Below, piece by piece: positions 11,356 to 20,400 of a stretch of 64,000 nucleotides of DNA. The DNA is taken from assembly GCF_030010555.1 (NCBI RefSeq), contig NZ_JASCQP010000028.1, positions 310,001-374,000 of the forward strand. Reading direction: 5' to 3'. The notes beneath the pieces are model-generated. The model ran no database searches and was not told where the DNA came from. It saw only the letters and a program-made list of their open reading frames with translations. The translations under genes and the position numbers were made by a program. The DNA comes from Halomonas rhizosphaerae. Lineage in GTDB: Bacteria > Pseudomonadota > Gammaproteobacteria > Pseudomonadales > Halomonadaceae. Numbering within the stretch: position 1 is the first letter of the stretch; every line of letters begins with the position of its first letter.

Positions 11356-11505
11356 TCAATGGGAGAACCGGCGCCACTGGCGAGGGATTGTGGAGACCTC
11401 TCCTAGATTGTAGAGGACGTCCGCGTCGTGGTCCTCGGCGATCCAGAGGTATTCGTCGGTTTCGCCGGTGAGTACAAGCATGGACGGCCTCGTTGCCAAA
11501 CGCAT
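11356..11505 (-). CDS. Small hypothetical protein, 49 aa
   Basis: ATG 11505 follows AGGAG with 3-base spacing (short but usable). The product begins MRLATRPSMLVLTGETDEYL and ends PRQWRRFSH. Its composition is protein-like, with an acidic middle (WIAEDHDADVLYNLGEVS) and a basic end. No family is recognised. It runs towards the secreted hypothetical gene, 60 bases away on the same strand. Confidence 0.4.
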   Translation of the reverse strand: MRLATRPSMLVLTGETDEYLWIAEDHDADVLYNLGEVSTIPRQWRRFSH

Positions 11506-11561
11506 GGTCTCCTGAAGCGGTTAGATCTAGGTGTATGGTCCCGACAAGCTGGCCGACCGCA

Positions 11562-12008
11562 TTTCAAACCACCTATGGCATGTTCGTCTTTGCCCCTCAA
11601 CGCCGCGCCCTACCAGGAGCTGCTGCGCAAGAGAGCCGAAGCGCCTGGCGCCACGAGGGCCAGTGCCGCGTCGGCAAGCGGCCGGCCCGCCAGTTCCTCG
11701 GCACGAGCGATGACCCCCTCACCGACAGACTGCTGTCCCACTTCACCGGCGGCCAGCAGAGCCTCGAACAGCTGAGCCAGATGGCCGCCGAGGGGGCCGC
11801 CTGGCCGCTGATCGAGGGCAACGGCACCTTCTACGGGCTCTACGTCATCGAGTCGCTCTGCGAGATCAAGAGCCACCAGATGCGCGACGGCGGCGCCCAG
11901 CCCATCGGCTTCTCGCTCACCCTGCAGCGCGTCGACGGCGACCGCGCCGACCTGCTGGGCAGCCTCACCGGGGCGTTGGCCTGGGCCGCCACGGGGTCGC
12001 TGGCATGA
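11562..12008 (+). pseudogene. P2-like phage tail protein gpU, frameshifted remnant
   Basis: The main frame reads TTYGMFVFA, shifts frame for LNAAPYQELLRK, then returns for AWRHEGQCRVGKRPARQFLG and AAWPLIEGNGTFYGLYVIES, ending at TGA 12006-12008. This is the order expected of P2 gpU (tail terminator/completion protein). Two compensating frameshifts lie between about 11593 and 11645. The gene is cut just before its start, and its stop overlaps the start of a gpD fragment as in P2-like phages. It is no longer functional as written. Confidence 0.8.
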
Positions 12009-12115
12009 GCTCTTCACAAACAGCAGGCGCGCCCCCGTGTCTCCGGTTACCGGCTCACGCTCGCCGGCCAAGTCATCAGCCCCGAGCTCGACGCCCGCCT
12101 GCCTCTCCCCGGGTC
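12005..12115 (+). pseudogene. P2-like phage late control protein gpD, N-terminal fragment
   Basis: ATG 12005 overlaps the gpU stop (ATGA). It opens with MSSSQTAGAP; after a one-base frameshift in a CCCCC run the next frame reads VSGYRLTLAGQVISPELDAR, the conserved N-terminus of gpD. Similarity ends at about 12115, just before the inverted repeat and the stop of the last eCIS gene. The remaining 300 or so residues of gpD are absent. Confidence 0.7.
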
Positions 12116-12149
12116 GCTGTCACCTCGTTCATTCGATCAGTGACAGCGA
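12114..12149. repeat. 10-bp inverted repeat at the eCIS / phage-remnant junction
   Basis: TCGCTGTCAC (12114-12123) and GTGACAGCGA (12140-12149) are perfect inverse complements around a 16-base spacer. The right arm lies inside the last codons of the 1316-aa DUF4157 gene, whose stop is in the spacer; the left arm lies beyond it. It may act as a terminator hairpin without a U tract, or mark the recombination junction. Confidence 0.6.
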
Positions 12150-15100
12150 TTCCTGCCGCAGCGTCCGCAAACTCGCCCCAACTCGCTCGTTCACCGCGCC
12201 CATCTTCGCGGCGGCCTGTCTTGAGCGGTTGATCGCCATGAACTCCTTCAGTTCGATCTGATAGGCATCGCGGATATGCCCGGCATGAGCCTCGATCTCG
12301 ATGGTGAAGCGCTTGCGGATACCGGCTTGAAGATCTGAGATCGCGCCTTCTCTCTGGGCGCGGTCCTCCGGAACCGACAGCGCCCAGTTCACCAGCTTTT
12401 CGCGCGCCTGGGTCAGGTCGACACCTTCGAGGATGCTGCCCCGGATCCCCGATTGCTGGGCCGTGACCTCGCGGTGAACCGGGCGATAGAGCGCGACGGT
12501 GCCTGCCGTTTCGCGGTTGTAGCCAGCGACTCCCTTGCCCGGAAAGGCCGGACCGGACAACCCGGACAGGCGGGCCATCGCGTCCTTCGTGATCTGCTCA
12601 GTGGTCTTGGGCCGCGCCCTCTTGACGGGGTCCGTCCCGGGTTCCGGCGGCGATCCGGCATCCGCCGCGGCGGTATCGGCGCGGACCTTGGCGCCTGCCA
12701 GCACCGCGTCCTCCAGCCCGCCGGAGAATGCCGGATCAGAGAGGGTGAGATCGCGCGCCTTCTCGGCAAGTGTGGCCTCGACGACATGGTCGTATTCCAG
12801 GTAGTTGCCTACGCCCTTGGGCTTGGCCTTGTAGATCGCATGCGCCCCCTCGAGCTTGGCGAAATCAGGCAGACCGCTGGCGGGATCGCCCCCCATCGGC
12901 AAGTCGGAGCCTTCCGCACCGTCCGAGCCGCGCTTGATGGTGGGCGCCTTACCGGGCTCGAAACCGTAGAGCGTCTTGTTGAGATCGCCAAGTGCGCGTA
13001 TTCCCTTGCGGATCTTGCCCCGGATCGCCTTCGTCGCTGCCGGATCGCTGCTGTAGAGCCCGGCGATGTTTTCCAGCTCCGCCTGCATCTCGGCATTGAT
13101 ACCGGCGCGGAGTCTGGCGATCTTGCCGGCCGCCGCAGTCTCGGCGCTGGCATCCGAAATGATCTTTCCGTGGTTGCGCCGGCCTGCGTCCTTCGCCGTC
13201 TTCTGCCGGTGCGCCGGGCGGTAGATCGTGATCGCGGGCAGTTGCTGGCCCTCCTTGCCGGTAGCACGGGTGTCGATCTCGCCTAGCAGAGGATCGGGAA
13301 TCGCCTTGCCGTCGCGCTGACCTTCGGCGATCTCCTCGCTCATCTGGCCCTGAACGTACGTCTGCACCATGAAGCCGAGACTCTTTTCGGGGATGTGGTC
13401 ATTCTCGTAATAGTACGACAGGCGCTGCTTGCCCTTGGGTCCCAGCCCCGCCTTTTCGGACACCGCATCAATGGATTGCGAGGTAATCTTGCCCCGATCC
13501 GCATACCAACCGGCATCGCCCTCGATCTCCGGTAGGCGAGGCTCTCGCGCGCGGATGATCGCGCCGTCCTGTGGCTCGTCTTCCAGGAACGGGTTGTCGG
13601 CGATGCAGGGTCCGAGCTTTGCCAGTTTTGCGCCCGCATCCTTCACCTCGGCATCGGCCTTGTCACCGGTCCTCTTGGTCGAGGTCTTCTGCTGCTCGGG
13701 CTTGACCTTCGCCAGCGCGGTCTCCGCCTCGTCGATCTCGGTCATGAAGGCCTTCTCGAACGCGTTCATGCATGTGGAATCGTCGCCGAAATCGGCGGCC
13801 TTCTTGCCTTCGCTGACCATCTCCGCCTGAACCTGGTCGGCAGGGCGCGGGGTGTCCGAGGCGATCTTGAGCGTGAACTTATTGCCCTTCTTCTCCGGCT
13901 TCAGCTTGTGCGGCTCCGTGCCCACGACAAACCCCGCCTCCGGCAGCTTGCGCTTGCGGTTGATCTTTCCAAGGATCTTGGAGAACAGCTTTTTTGCCTT
14001 CTTGACCAGAAAGGTCACCATCTTGGTCATCGCCTTCTTCACCGGCGCCTGCAGCTTCTTGATGATGGTGCGGATCGTCTTTGTGATCCCGGTCACAGGG
14101 ATCACCGCCGCGACGAAGGCCAGGAAGACGGGAATGGCCCCTGCTATCGTCTTCTCGATAAAGTCGGCGGCGTCCTTGACCTTTCCCTTGGCGATAGCGC
14201 CGATGCTGGAAAAGATCGAGTTCGCGATCTCCATGATTTGATCGAGACGTTCAAGGAAGGTCTTGATCATGTTGTAGATCGACAGAGCGACCTTGACGAT
14301 GGCACCTACCGGATTGGACAACCCGGCGATCCAGGACACCGCACCCATGACGATCGTGTTGATGACGAAGTCGCGAATTCCGTCAATGACCGTGGTCTTG
14401 AATCCCTCGATCATCTCCAGCACCCGCTGCCAGATGCCCAGGAAGCCCTCCTTCACGAGGATCTTCACGACCTCCACGGACTTTTCGAGGAAGGCTACTT
14501 TCTTCTCACCGCCGCGGCCGAGGCGCTTGACCAGCGTCTTGCGGAAACTGGCATAGGTCAGGCCGAGAATCTGCAGCGAGATATTGATGATGCCCTTGAA
14601 GTCTAGCTTCGCGGGCAGCTCGATCTCCATCTCCTGAAGCGTTCCGAAGAGCCAGCCCATCAGGCCCTTCTTCAGATGTTGCCAGATGTTGTTGCCGAGT
14701 TGCTTGAAGCCGTTCACCACCGCGCGGACAAGGTTCTTGGCGAAGCCAAGCGGATCGCTGAGGATCAGCGAGATCACGTCGCGGACCTTCTCGATCACGG
14801 CCCAGACCTTTTCGCCATAAGGTCCGGCCAGCTTCAGCGCACCACGGATGATGAACTCGAGGATCTTGTCCTTTATCTCGGAGATGAAGGTGATGATGTC
14901 GTCCACGAGCGGCTGGAAGATGCGCTTGGCGATCTTCAGTGGCGACCAGGCGGGCATCTCGTCGATGAAGTCCGAGACCAGCCCCTTGATCCGGCTCCAG
15001 GTGATGTTGAGTTCCGACAGCCGCGTCGACACCCACTCGAAGGCCCTTTCCAGCGCGCGGGTTTCCTTCAGCCGCTCGAAGATCAGGTTGCCGCCCGGAA

Positions 15101-16079
15101 GAAGTCCCAAGAACCCGCCGATCAGGTTCTCGGCGTTGCGTTCCACCCTGTCGCCGGTGATGGGGCTCTTGCCGAGGATTACCGTGAGCAGCGTGTAACC
15201 CGGCACATTGCGGGCAATCTTCTCGGCCTTGTCTGCGACCCAGCCGCGCTGAAGGCTCGGATCGCTGTCTTCGCCCTCGATCTCTGGCCGCTCAGGGGTC
15301 CGGACCGGCGCGCGATGCGTCTGCTGCACGACATGGGTCAGTTCATGTGCCATAAGGCGGCGGTTATCGACACTCTCGTCCTGGCCCATCCAGATATGAT
15401 GGCGGTGGGTGAAGGCGCGGGCGCCGATCCGGTCCGCCGCTCGGCGGTCTGACGGCGCATCATGGATGCGGACATCGGAGAAATCGACACCGAAACGCGG
15501 CTCCATGAAGGTTCGGACGGAGGCGGGCAACGGGCCACCCGGTCCCGGCTGAGCAACCACGCGCGTCACACTGGCAGGCGCGTCGCCACCCTGCGGTCCT
15601 GTCGCCGTGGCCTCGCCCGGTGCCATCCGGGCCGCACCGTCGGGATCGTCCGGCTCGCCAGCCTCGACCTCGGCGAACTCGTCGTTCGCCAGCCCAGCGG
15701 TATCGACATCCTCACCCGACGGGACATCCGGATCCTGGTGGTCGGCGGGGATCGCGGGCTCGCTTTCGAAGGCGTCGGTGTCGGGCTGGCTCTCCTGATC
15801 CACCTTGGGGAAACGCCGCGCCTCGGCGGAAAGGCCGCCCTGCGCAGGCGGGGGCGCGGTGTCGTGGCCGGGTGCGGACATCGTGACGATGCGTTCGGCC
15901 GTGGCCTCGGCCTCGTGTTCCATGGGATCGTTCGCGGCACCGACCTTCAGCGCGGGCTGGATCCGGGCTGCCTCGTGACGGTGAACAACCGCCGGCGCCG
16001 GACGACGCACCGGAACCCTGGAGGTCCTGGCGGGGCGTGCGGGCTTCTTCGTGCGGATGGTTGCACTTACATCGCCCAT
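12129..16079 (-). CDS. Large DUF4157 protein, candidate eCIS cargo/toxin with duplicated C-terminal module
   Basis: 1316 residues. A disordered, acidic/proline-rich N-terminus leads into a DUF4157 domain (about residues 185-260) with the metal-peptidase-like motif HELTH at 245-249. A long central part (about 280-700) is built of amphipathic and hydrophobic helices, for example SNPVGAIVKVALSIYNMIKT. The C-terminal third carries two related modules, each with an Asp-His pair (894-895 and 1097-1098) and a later YRPxHR motif (His957 and His1202). This is reminiscent of HNH-type nucleases, but I cannot prove activity. DUF4157 proteins are typical of eCIS loci and often carry toxin domains. It is the last gene of the eCIS operon, 9 bases after the preceding DUF4157 gene. 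Confidence 0.8.
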   Translation of the reverse strand: MGDVSATIRTKKPARPARTSRVPVRRPAPAVVHRHEAARIQPALKVGAANDPMEHEAEATAERIVTMSAPGHDTAPPPAQGGLSAEARRFPKVDQESQPDTDAFESEPAIPADHQDPDVPSGEDVDTAGLANDEFAEVEAGEPDDPDGAARMAPGEATATGPQGGDAPASVTRVVAQPGPGGPLPASVRTFMEPRFGVDFSDVRIHDAPSDRRAADRIGARAFTHRHHIWMGQDESVDNRRLMAHELTHVVQQTHRAPVRTPERPEIEGEDSDPSLQRGWVADKAEKIARNVPGYTLLTVILGKSPITGDRVERNAENLIGGFLGLLPGGNLIFERLKETRALERAFEWVSTRLSELNITWSRIKGLVSDFIDEMPAWSPLKIAKRIFQPLVDDIITFISEIKDKILEFIIRGALKLAGPYGEKVWAVIEKVRDVISLILSDPLGFAKNLVRAVVNGFKQLGNNIWQHLKKGLMGWLFGTLQEMEIELPAKLDFKGIINISLQILGLTYASFRKTLVKRLGRGGEKKVAFLEKSVEVVKILVKEGFLGIWQRVLEMIEGFKTTVIDGIRDFVINTIVMGAVSWIAGLSNPVGAIVKVALSIYNMIKTFLERLDQIMEIANSIFSSIGAIAKGKVKDAADFIEKTIAGAIPVFLAFVAAVIPVTGITKTIRTIIKKLQAPVKKAMTKMVTFLVKKAKKLFSKILGKINRKRKLPEAGFVVGTEPHKLKPEKKGNKFTLKIASDTPRPADQVQAEMVSEGKKAADFGDDSTCMNAFEKAFMTEIDEAETALAKVKPEQQKTSTKRTGDKADAEVKDAGAKLAKLGPCIADNPFLEDEPQDGAIIRAREPRLPEIEGDAGWYADRGKITSQSIDAVSEKAGLGPKGKQRLSYYYENDHIPEKSLGFMVQTYVQGQMSEEIAEGQRDGKAIPDPLLGEIDTRATGKEGQQLPAITIYRPAHRQKTAKDAGRRNHGKIISDASAETAAAGKIARLRAGINAEMQAELENIAGLYSSDPAATKAIRGKIRKGIRALGDLNKTLYGFEPGKAPTIKRGSDGAEGSDLPMGGDPASGLPDFAKLEGAHAIYKAKPKGVGNYLEYDHVVEATLAEKARDLTLSDPAFSGGLEDAVLAGAKVRADTAAADAGSPPEPGTDPVKRARPKTTEQITKDAMARLSGLSGPAFPGKGVAGYNRETAGTVALYRPVHREVTAQQSGIRGSILEGVDLTQAREKLVNWALSVPEDRAQREGAISDLQAGIRKRFTIEIEAHAGHIRDAYQIELKEFMAINRSRQAAAKMGAVNERVGASLRTLRQESLSLIE

Positions 16080-16088
16080 CGCCGCTCC

Positions 16089-17423
16089 TCACGGGTCTAC
16101 ATTGATCGTCTTGATGTTGCTGCGCGTCCCATGGTTCACCGCCACCAGATCCACATCCTTCGACCAGAAGAGGTTCGTATTCACGGCCTCGGGCACCTCG
16201 AACTCGACATTGACCCAAGAGGAGCTCCGGTCGAATTCCCACCGGTCGTAGGACGCAATGTCGAACCCACCCATCTCGATATAGTGGTTTGAGTCTTGCG
16301 TCAGGCCGAACTGGAAGCCCCGCACGCTCATCGTGTCACCCACATCGAGTTGCGTCGGACTGGCTTCCAAAATCCAGGGGCTGTAGAAACCGCACGTCTC
16401 GGTCGAGGTTTCGGCCAGCACCTCGTCGAGGTTGTCCTCGACCATGTCGCAAGTGTGGAACAGCTCGTGCAGCAGCGTCGAGGCGATTTCCCAGTGGCTG
16501 ATATCGTAGGCGTAGTCGTTATAGGCCACGACATGGGGATCTGCGGCGACGCTGCGGATATCGCTGAGACCGAAACGCTCGCTGTGATCCTCGAGGTAGT
16601 AGACCGTGGCGGCATTGAACGTGTCACGCGCCGAAGTGGCGGCGCCACCTGTGCAATTGTCCTCGAAGAAATCTCTGCAACGTCTTGTATTCATAGCGTT
16701 GTTGATCAGGTCCAGCGCGGCATTGACCCGGGCGTGATGCGCGGCGGGGACCGCCTTGTAGTCGCCGGTGCCGTCAGATGCCGCAAGTGTCGCGCGCCGG
16801 ACGGCGCGGCGTGTCTGTCCTTCGGCCTGCGCGACATGGGCGAGTTCGTGCGCCATGAGCGGTACGCCGCCCTTCTCTTTCTCGCCCTTGGCGAAGGTGA
16901 TGTCCCAGCCATAGGAGAAGGCCCTCGCACCGATGGCGGTCGCGGCCCTGTCGGCGGCGGCGCCGTCGTGGACGCGGATACCCGAGAGATCCCGGCCAAA
17001 GCGCGGTTCGAAGAACGCGCGCGACACGGGCGACAAGGGATCTCCCGCATCCAGGGACCGTATCGCGTGGCTGGCCGCCGGCCCGGCTGGCGCGGTCGCG
17101 CGGCCGGGCGCGATGACGGCGCCGGGGGCGGCACTGCGCTTTGCCTTCTCCGTGTCCTCGGACTCGCATTCGGCACATTTCCGATGAACGGATGGCGCGG
17201 ACGCAGGAGAGGCGAGAACCGGCCCGCCGTCCAAGGCCTGCGCGGCCATCCGGTCGGCAGCCTTCTCTGCCGGATCCTGGACACCGCCGATCAGTATGCC
17301 GCCCTCATCTCGCGCGCCCTTCTTGGCCTCGGTTCGCGCGGCCGGGGTCCCGGGCGCGGCATGACGGCGGGGCTTTCCGGCACCGGAACGCCGAGCGATG
17401 CGTCTGCGCAGTCTGGTCTTCAT
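16089..17423 (-). CDS. Second DUF4157 protein with two HExxH motifs, candidate eCIS effector
   Basis: 444 residues. A basic, disordered N-terminus (MKTRLRRRIARRSGAGK) contains a CAEC pair at about 88-91. The DUF4157 domain (about 130-205) begins SRAFFEPRFGRDLSGIRVHD and carries HELAH at 192-196. A separate domain follows with a second zinc-peptidase-like motif HELFH at 319-323, flanked by several cysteines (RRC, DNC, HTCD, TETC). The final 100 residues look like a beta-sandwich. It lies between the DUF6519 gene (10-base gap) and the larger DUF4157 gene (9-base gap). A metallopeptidase cargo is the favoured guess. Confidence 0.78.
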   Translation of the reverse strand: MKTRLRRRIARRSGAGKPRRHAAPGTPAARTEAKKGARDEGGILIGGVQDPAEKAADRMAAQALDGGPVLASPASAPSVHRKCAECESEDTEKAKRSAAPGAVIAPGRATAPAGPAASHAIRSLDAGDPLSPVSRAFFEPRFGRDLSGIRVHDGAAADRAATAIGARAFSYGWDITFAKGEKEKGGVPLMAHELAHVAQAEGQTRRAVRRATLAASDGTGDYKAVPAAHHARVNAALDLINNAMNTRRCRDFFEDNCTGGAATSARDTFNAATVYYLEDHSERFGLSDIRSVAADPHVVAYNDYAYDISHWEIASTLLHELFHTCDMVEDNLDEVLAETSTETCGFYSPWILEASPTQLDVGDTMSVRGFQFGLTQDSNHYIEMGGFDIASYDRWEFDRSSSWVNVEFEVPEAVNTNLFWSKDVDLVAVNHGTRSNIKTINVDP

Positions 17424-17433
17424 GATCCGCCTC

Positions 17434-20400
17434 CTATCTCGGCCTGCCCTCCAGCATCGCCGCCGCTTCGCGCTGCAGCCGTCGAGCAGTGTTCAGGTTC
17501 AGCCCGGCACTGCTGGCGACCTCGCGAAGCTGCGTACCGGACATTTCGGCAAAGCCGGCGACATTCGTTACACCGCTGCGCGTCAGGGCGGCGATGAAGT
17601 TCGTCTCTTCACCCACGACCGCCGAGACAGGCATCTCCCGGCGCAGCGAGGTCAGGATCGTATCGCGTTCCTGCGCCGTCTGATCCAGCACCACCCGCTG
17701 TTCCCGCTCGAAAGCGGCAAGATCAGCGCGCGCGGTTTCAATCTGTGTCAGTGCGGTCTGCCGGTCGTCCTCGATCTGCCGAAGATCCGCACGCGCCGCC
17801 TCGATCTGCGTCTGCGCCGTCTGGCGGTCGCTTTCGAGTTGCTGGAGCTCCGCGCGCAACGCCTCGACCTGGCCGGACAGTTCCGCATGCGCCGTGCGCA
17901 CGCCGTCAAGGCCGCGCTCGGCTTCGGCCGTCTGCGCGGCCAGTTCCTCGTTTCGACGGGCCGAGGCGGCGGTCCACTCGGCTTCCAGGTCCGAAGCGGT
18001 GGTTTCGGCCTCGGCTATGCGTCCCGACAGTCGTTCGTCCAGGGCGACGGCCTGGGCCAGAACCTCCTCCGAAAGATTGAAATCCGCGCCGCGCGCCGCC
18101 GGTCGCTCGAAGCTGAACTTTCCGCCGCCCGTCTCGACCTTGACGTAGTCGATGGCGACGCCCTCTTGCATGATCAGCGCGACCTTGTCGCCGGGCATCA
18201 CCTCGCCGCGGTCGGCCACCAGGTCACGGGCGTCGAGCCCCACGGTCGCGCCCCTGATCTTGGCGATGGCTTCGGCATCGCCTGCATCGATAGTCTCGGC
18301 CACCTCGATTCCGTTGCCGGCCAGCGCCGCCCTTGCCTGGTCAAGCCCGAGATTGCCGATATCGGGCTGGACGGCGTAGTCGCTGGGCGGATTGCGACCA
18401 GTCAGGATCCGCGCTCCGCGTTCAACATCCCTCCAGGCGCGCTCGGGCGTCAGTCGCCGGTCAAGCTCGGCCACCGCCACGAAATCGTTCGGCCGTTCGA
18501 AATCCACGCCGCCATCACCTTTCTCCGGACAGCACAGCTCGCGCAGCTGCCCGGCGAACCGGTCGCGCGTCTCCGAGATGAAGTACTGCACCATGCGCCA
18601 GGACATTGCCTGTTTCCGGCAGCACCAGACACAGATATCGCTCAGGAAGAACGTATTGCCTTCCATCGAGCCCTCGACGCAGGCGACAGGCACGAGATAC
18701 GGGCGTTCGCCGGGTTCCGGGCAGCGCGGGATCAGCGCGTCACACAGGCAGCGGCGCAAGTGTTCGGCCTCGGTTTCCTGCACGGCACGGTAGACCAGCG
18801 CCTCGCGCATCATGAAACGCGTCTCACGCACCTCGCCATCGGCCTCCTCGGGGCGGATCTCCTCGTCGATCGCGGCGATTTTCCGGTCGAACTGCGCCGC
18901 CTCCGCCTCGTCGTTCAGATGCGTCCTGTAGCGTTTCACGAGATCGTCGTTATAGGCGCGTGCGACCTGCTGTTCGCGGGAATTCAGCCGCTGCGTGGCA
19001 GCCATCTTGGAATAGGCCGCACCGTAGAAGACTTTGTCGAGCGTGGCGCGCTCGCCCTCGCTACGATTGGTCAGGTCATCCTTGATGTCGAAGGGCGGCC
19101 GGGACTGGCGGCACTGGTCGAGGACGGACATGAAGGTCGGATCGCTCGCCCCGAAGGCACGGGACCGTGGCGCCAGATGGGTGCGGATCACGCCGCCCTC
19201 GCCGATGGACAAGGCAAGGCACACGTCGCGCTGCCGGAGCGCGCGCTGGAAGGCCTCGATCCCGTCGAAATGGAAGCTGTCGCCGCGCAGGATCTCGTTG
19301 AGCTCTACCGTCTGCGCCCGTACATCACCGAGCACACCACCCCGGTCGAGGATCGCGCCCCCCGAGATGTCAACCATTGCCGGGCCTTGCGTGACCCGTC
19401 GGGGGATCACCCCGCAGACCACGCCCCAGTCATGCAGGAGTCGCAGAAGCCGTTCGTTGCCGAAATCGACGCGGCAGAGGTTGATCAGCGCGTCCTGAAC
19501 ATTGTCCACCTCGTCATAGAGGTGCGGGCATCCCGAGGGATCGAAGGCAATATCGGCCGCCTCGATCGAGCACAGATTATCCAGCGCCTCCTGCACGTTC
19601 TCGGCGGCGTCGTATAGCGTCGGACAGTTGTTGACGAACCCGACATGTGTAGCCGGCAGGTTCGCCAGCACCGGGAAGGACAAGCGGCGGGTTTCGGCGT
19701 CCGTCAGTGGTTCAATCGCACCGTCCGTGACCCGGAACAGCGGGCAGTAGCTGTGGCGGATTCCGATGGGCAGGGCCTGTACGGCGCGTACGGGTTCATC
19801 GGCGAAGCGACGCAACTCGATCAGCCAGTAGTCGCCCACGACAATGGCCCGTCCGTCAAAGTCGATCTGTGCGGTGAAGAGGTCATTGGTGAGGCTGACC
19901 GTGTTGCCCGTCAGGCTGACGGTTCCGTTGCCCTCGTCCTCGGCATGGCCGTTGGCAAAATCGATCAGCGCCATTCCGTCCCAGCGACGGACGAAGGGCC
20001 AGTCGCCACCCTCCGGCGGGACCGGGTCTTCGGGTCCCTCGGTCAGACTGGTGGCGAAGCTCGACCGTGCCATTTCGCCGTTCTGCTCATGGACACCCAG
20101 ATGACATTCGGTGACGGCGGAATAGAACTCGTAGACAGCGCCTGCCCGCCCGAAATCCTCGGTGTTGACGGTGGCCGGCGCGATGGCGGCGGCGTTTTCC
20201 GCCGACCAGGCAATGCGGATGCTGTCAGGGTTCTGAGGGTCGCCGAAGACATGAACGACCTCGATCCGGAACAGCGCGTTGGCCACGCTCTGCGCGGCCG
20301 CCACGGTGTCGGCGCAAGGGTCGCACTCGTCGGCGATGGTCTCGGGGTCGGCCGGGGTGACGGTCATCTCGCCCGTGCCGATTTCGGGGATTGGTCCGTC

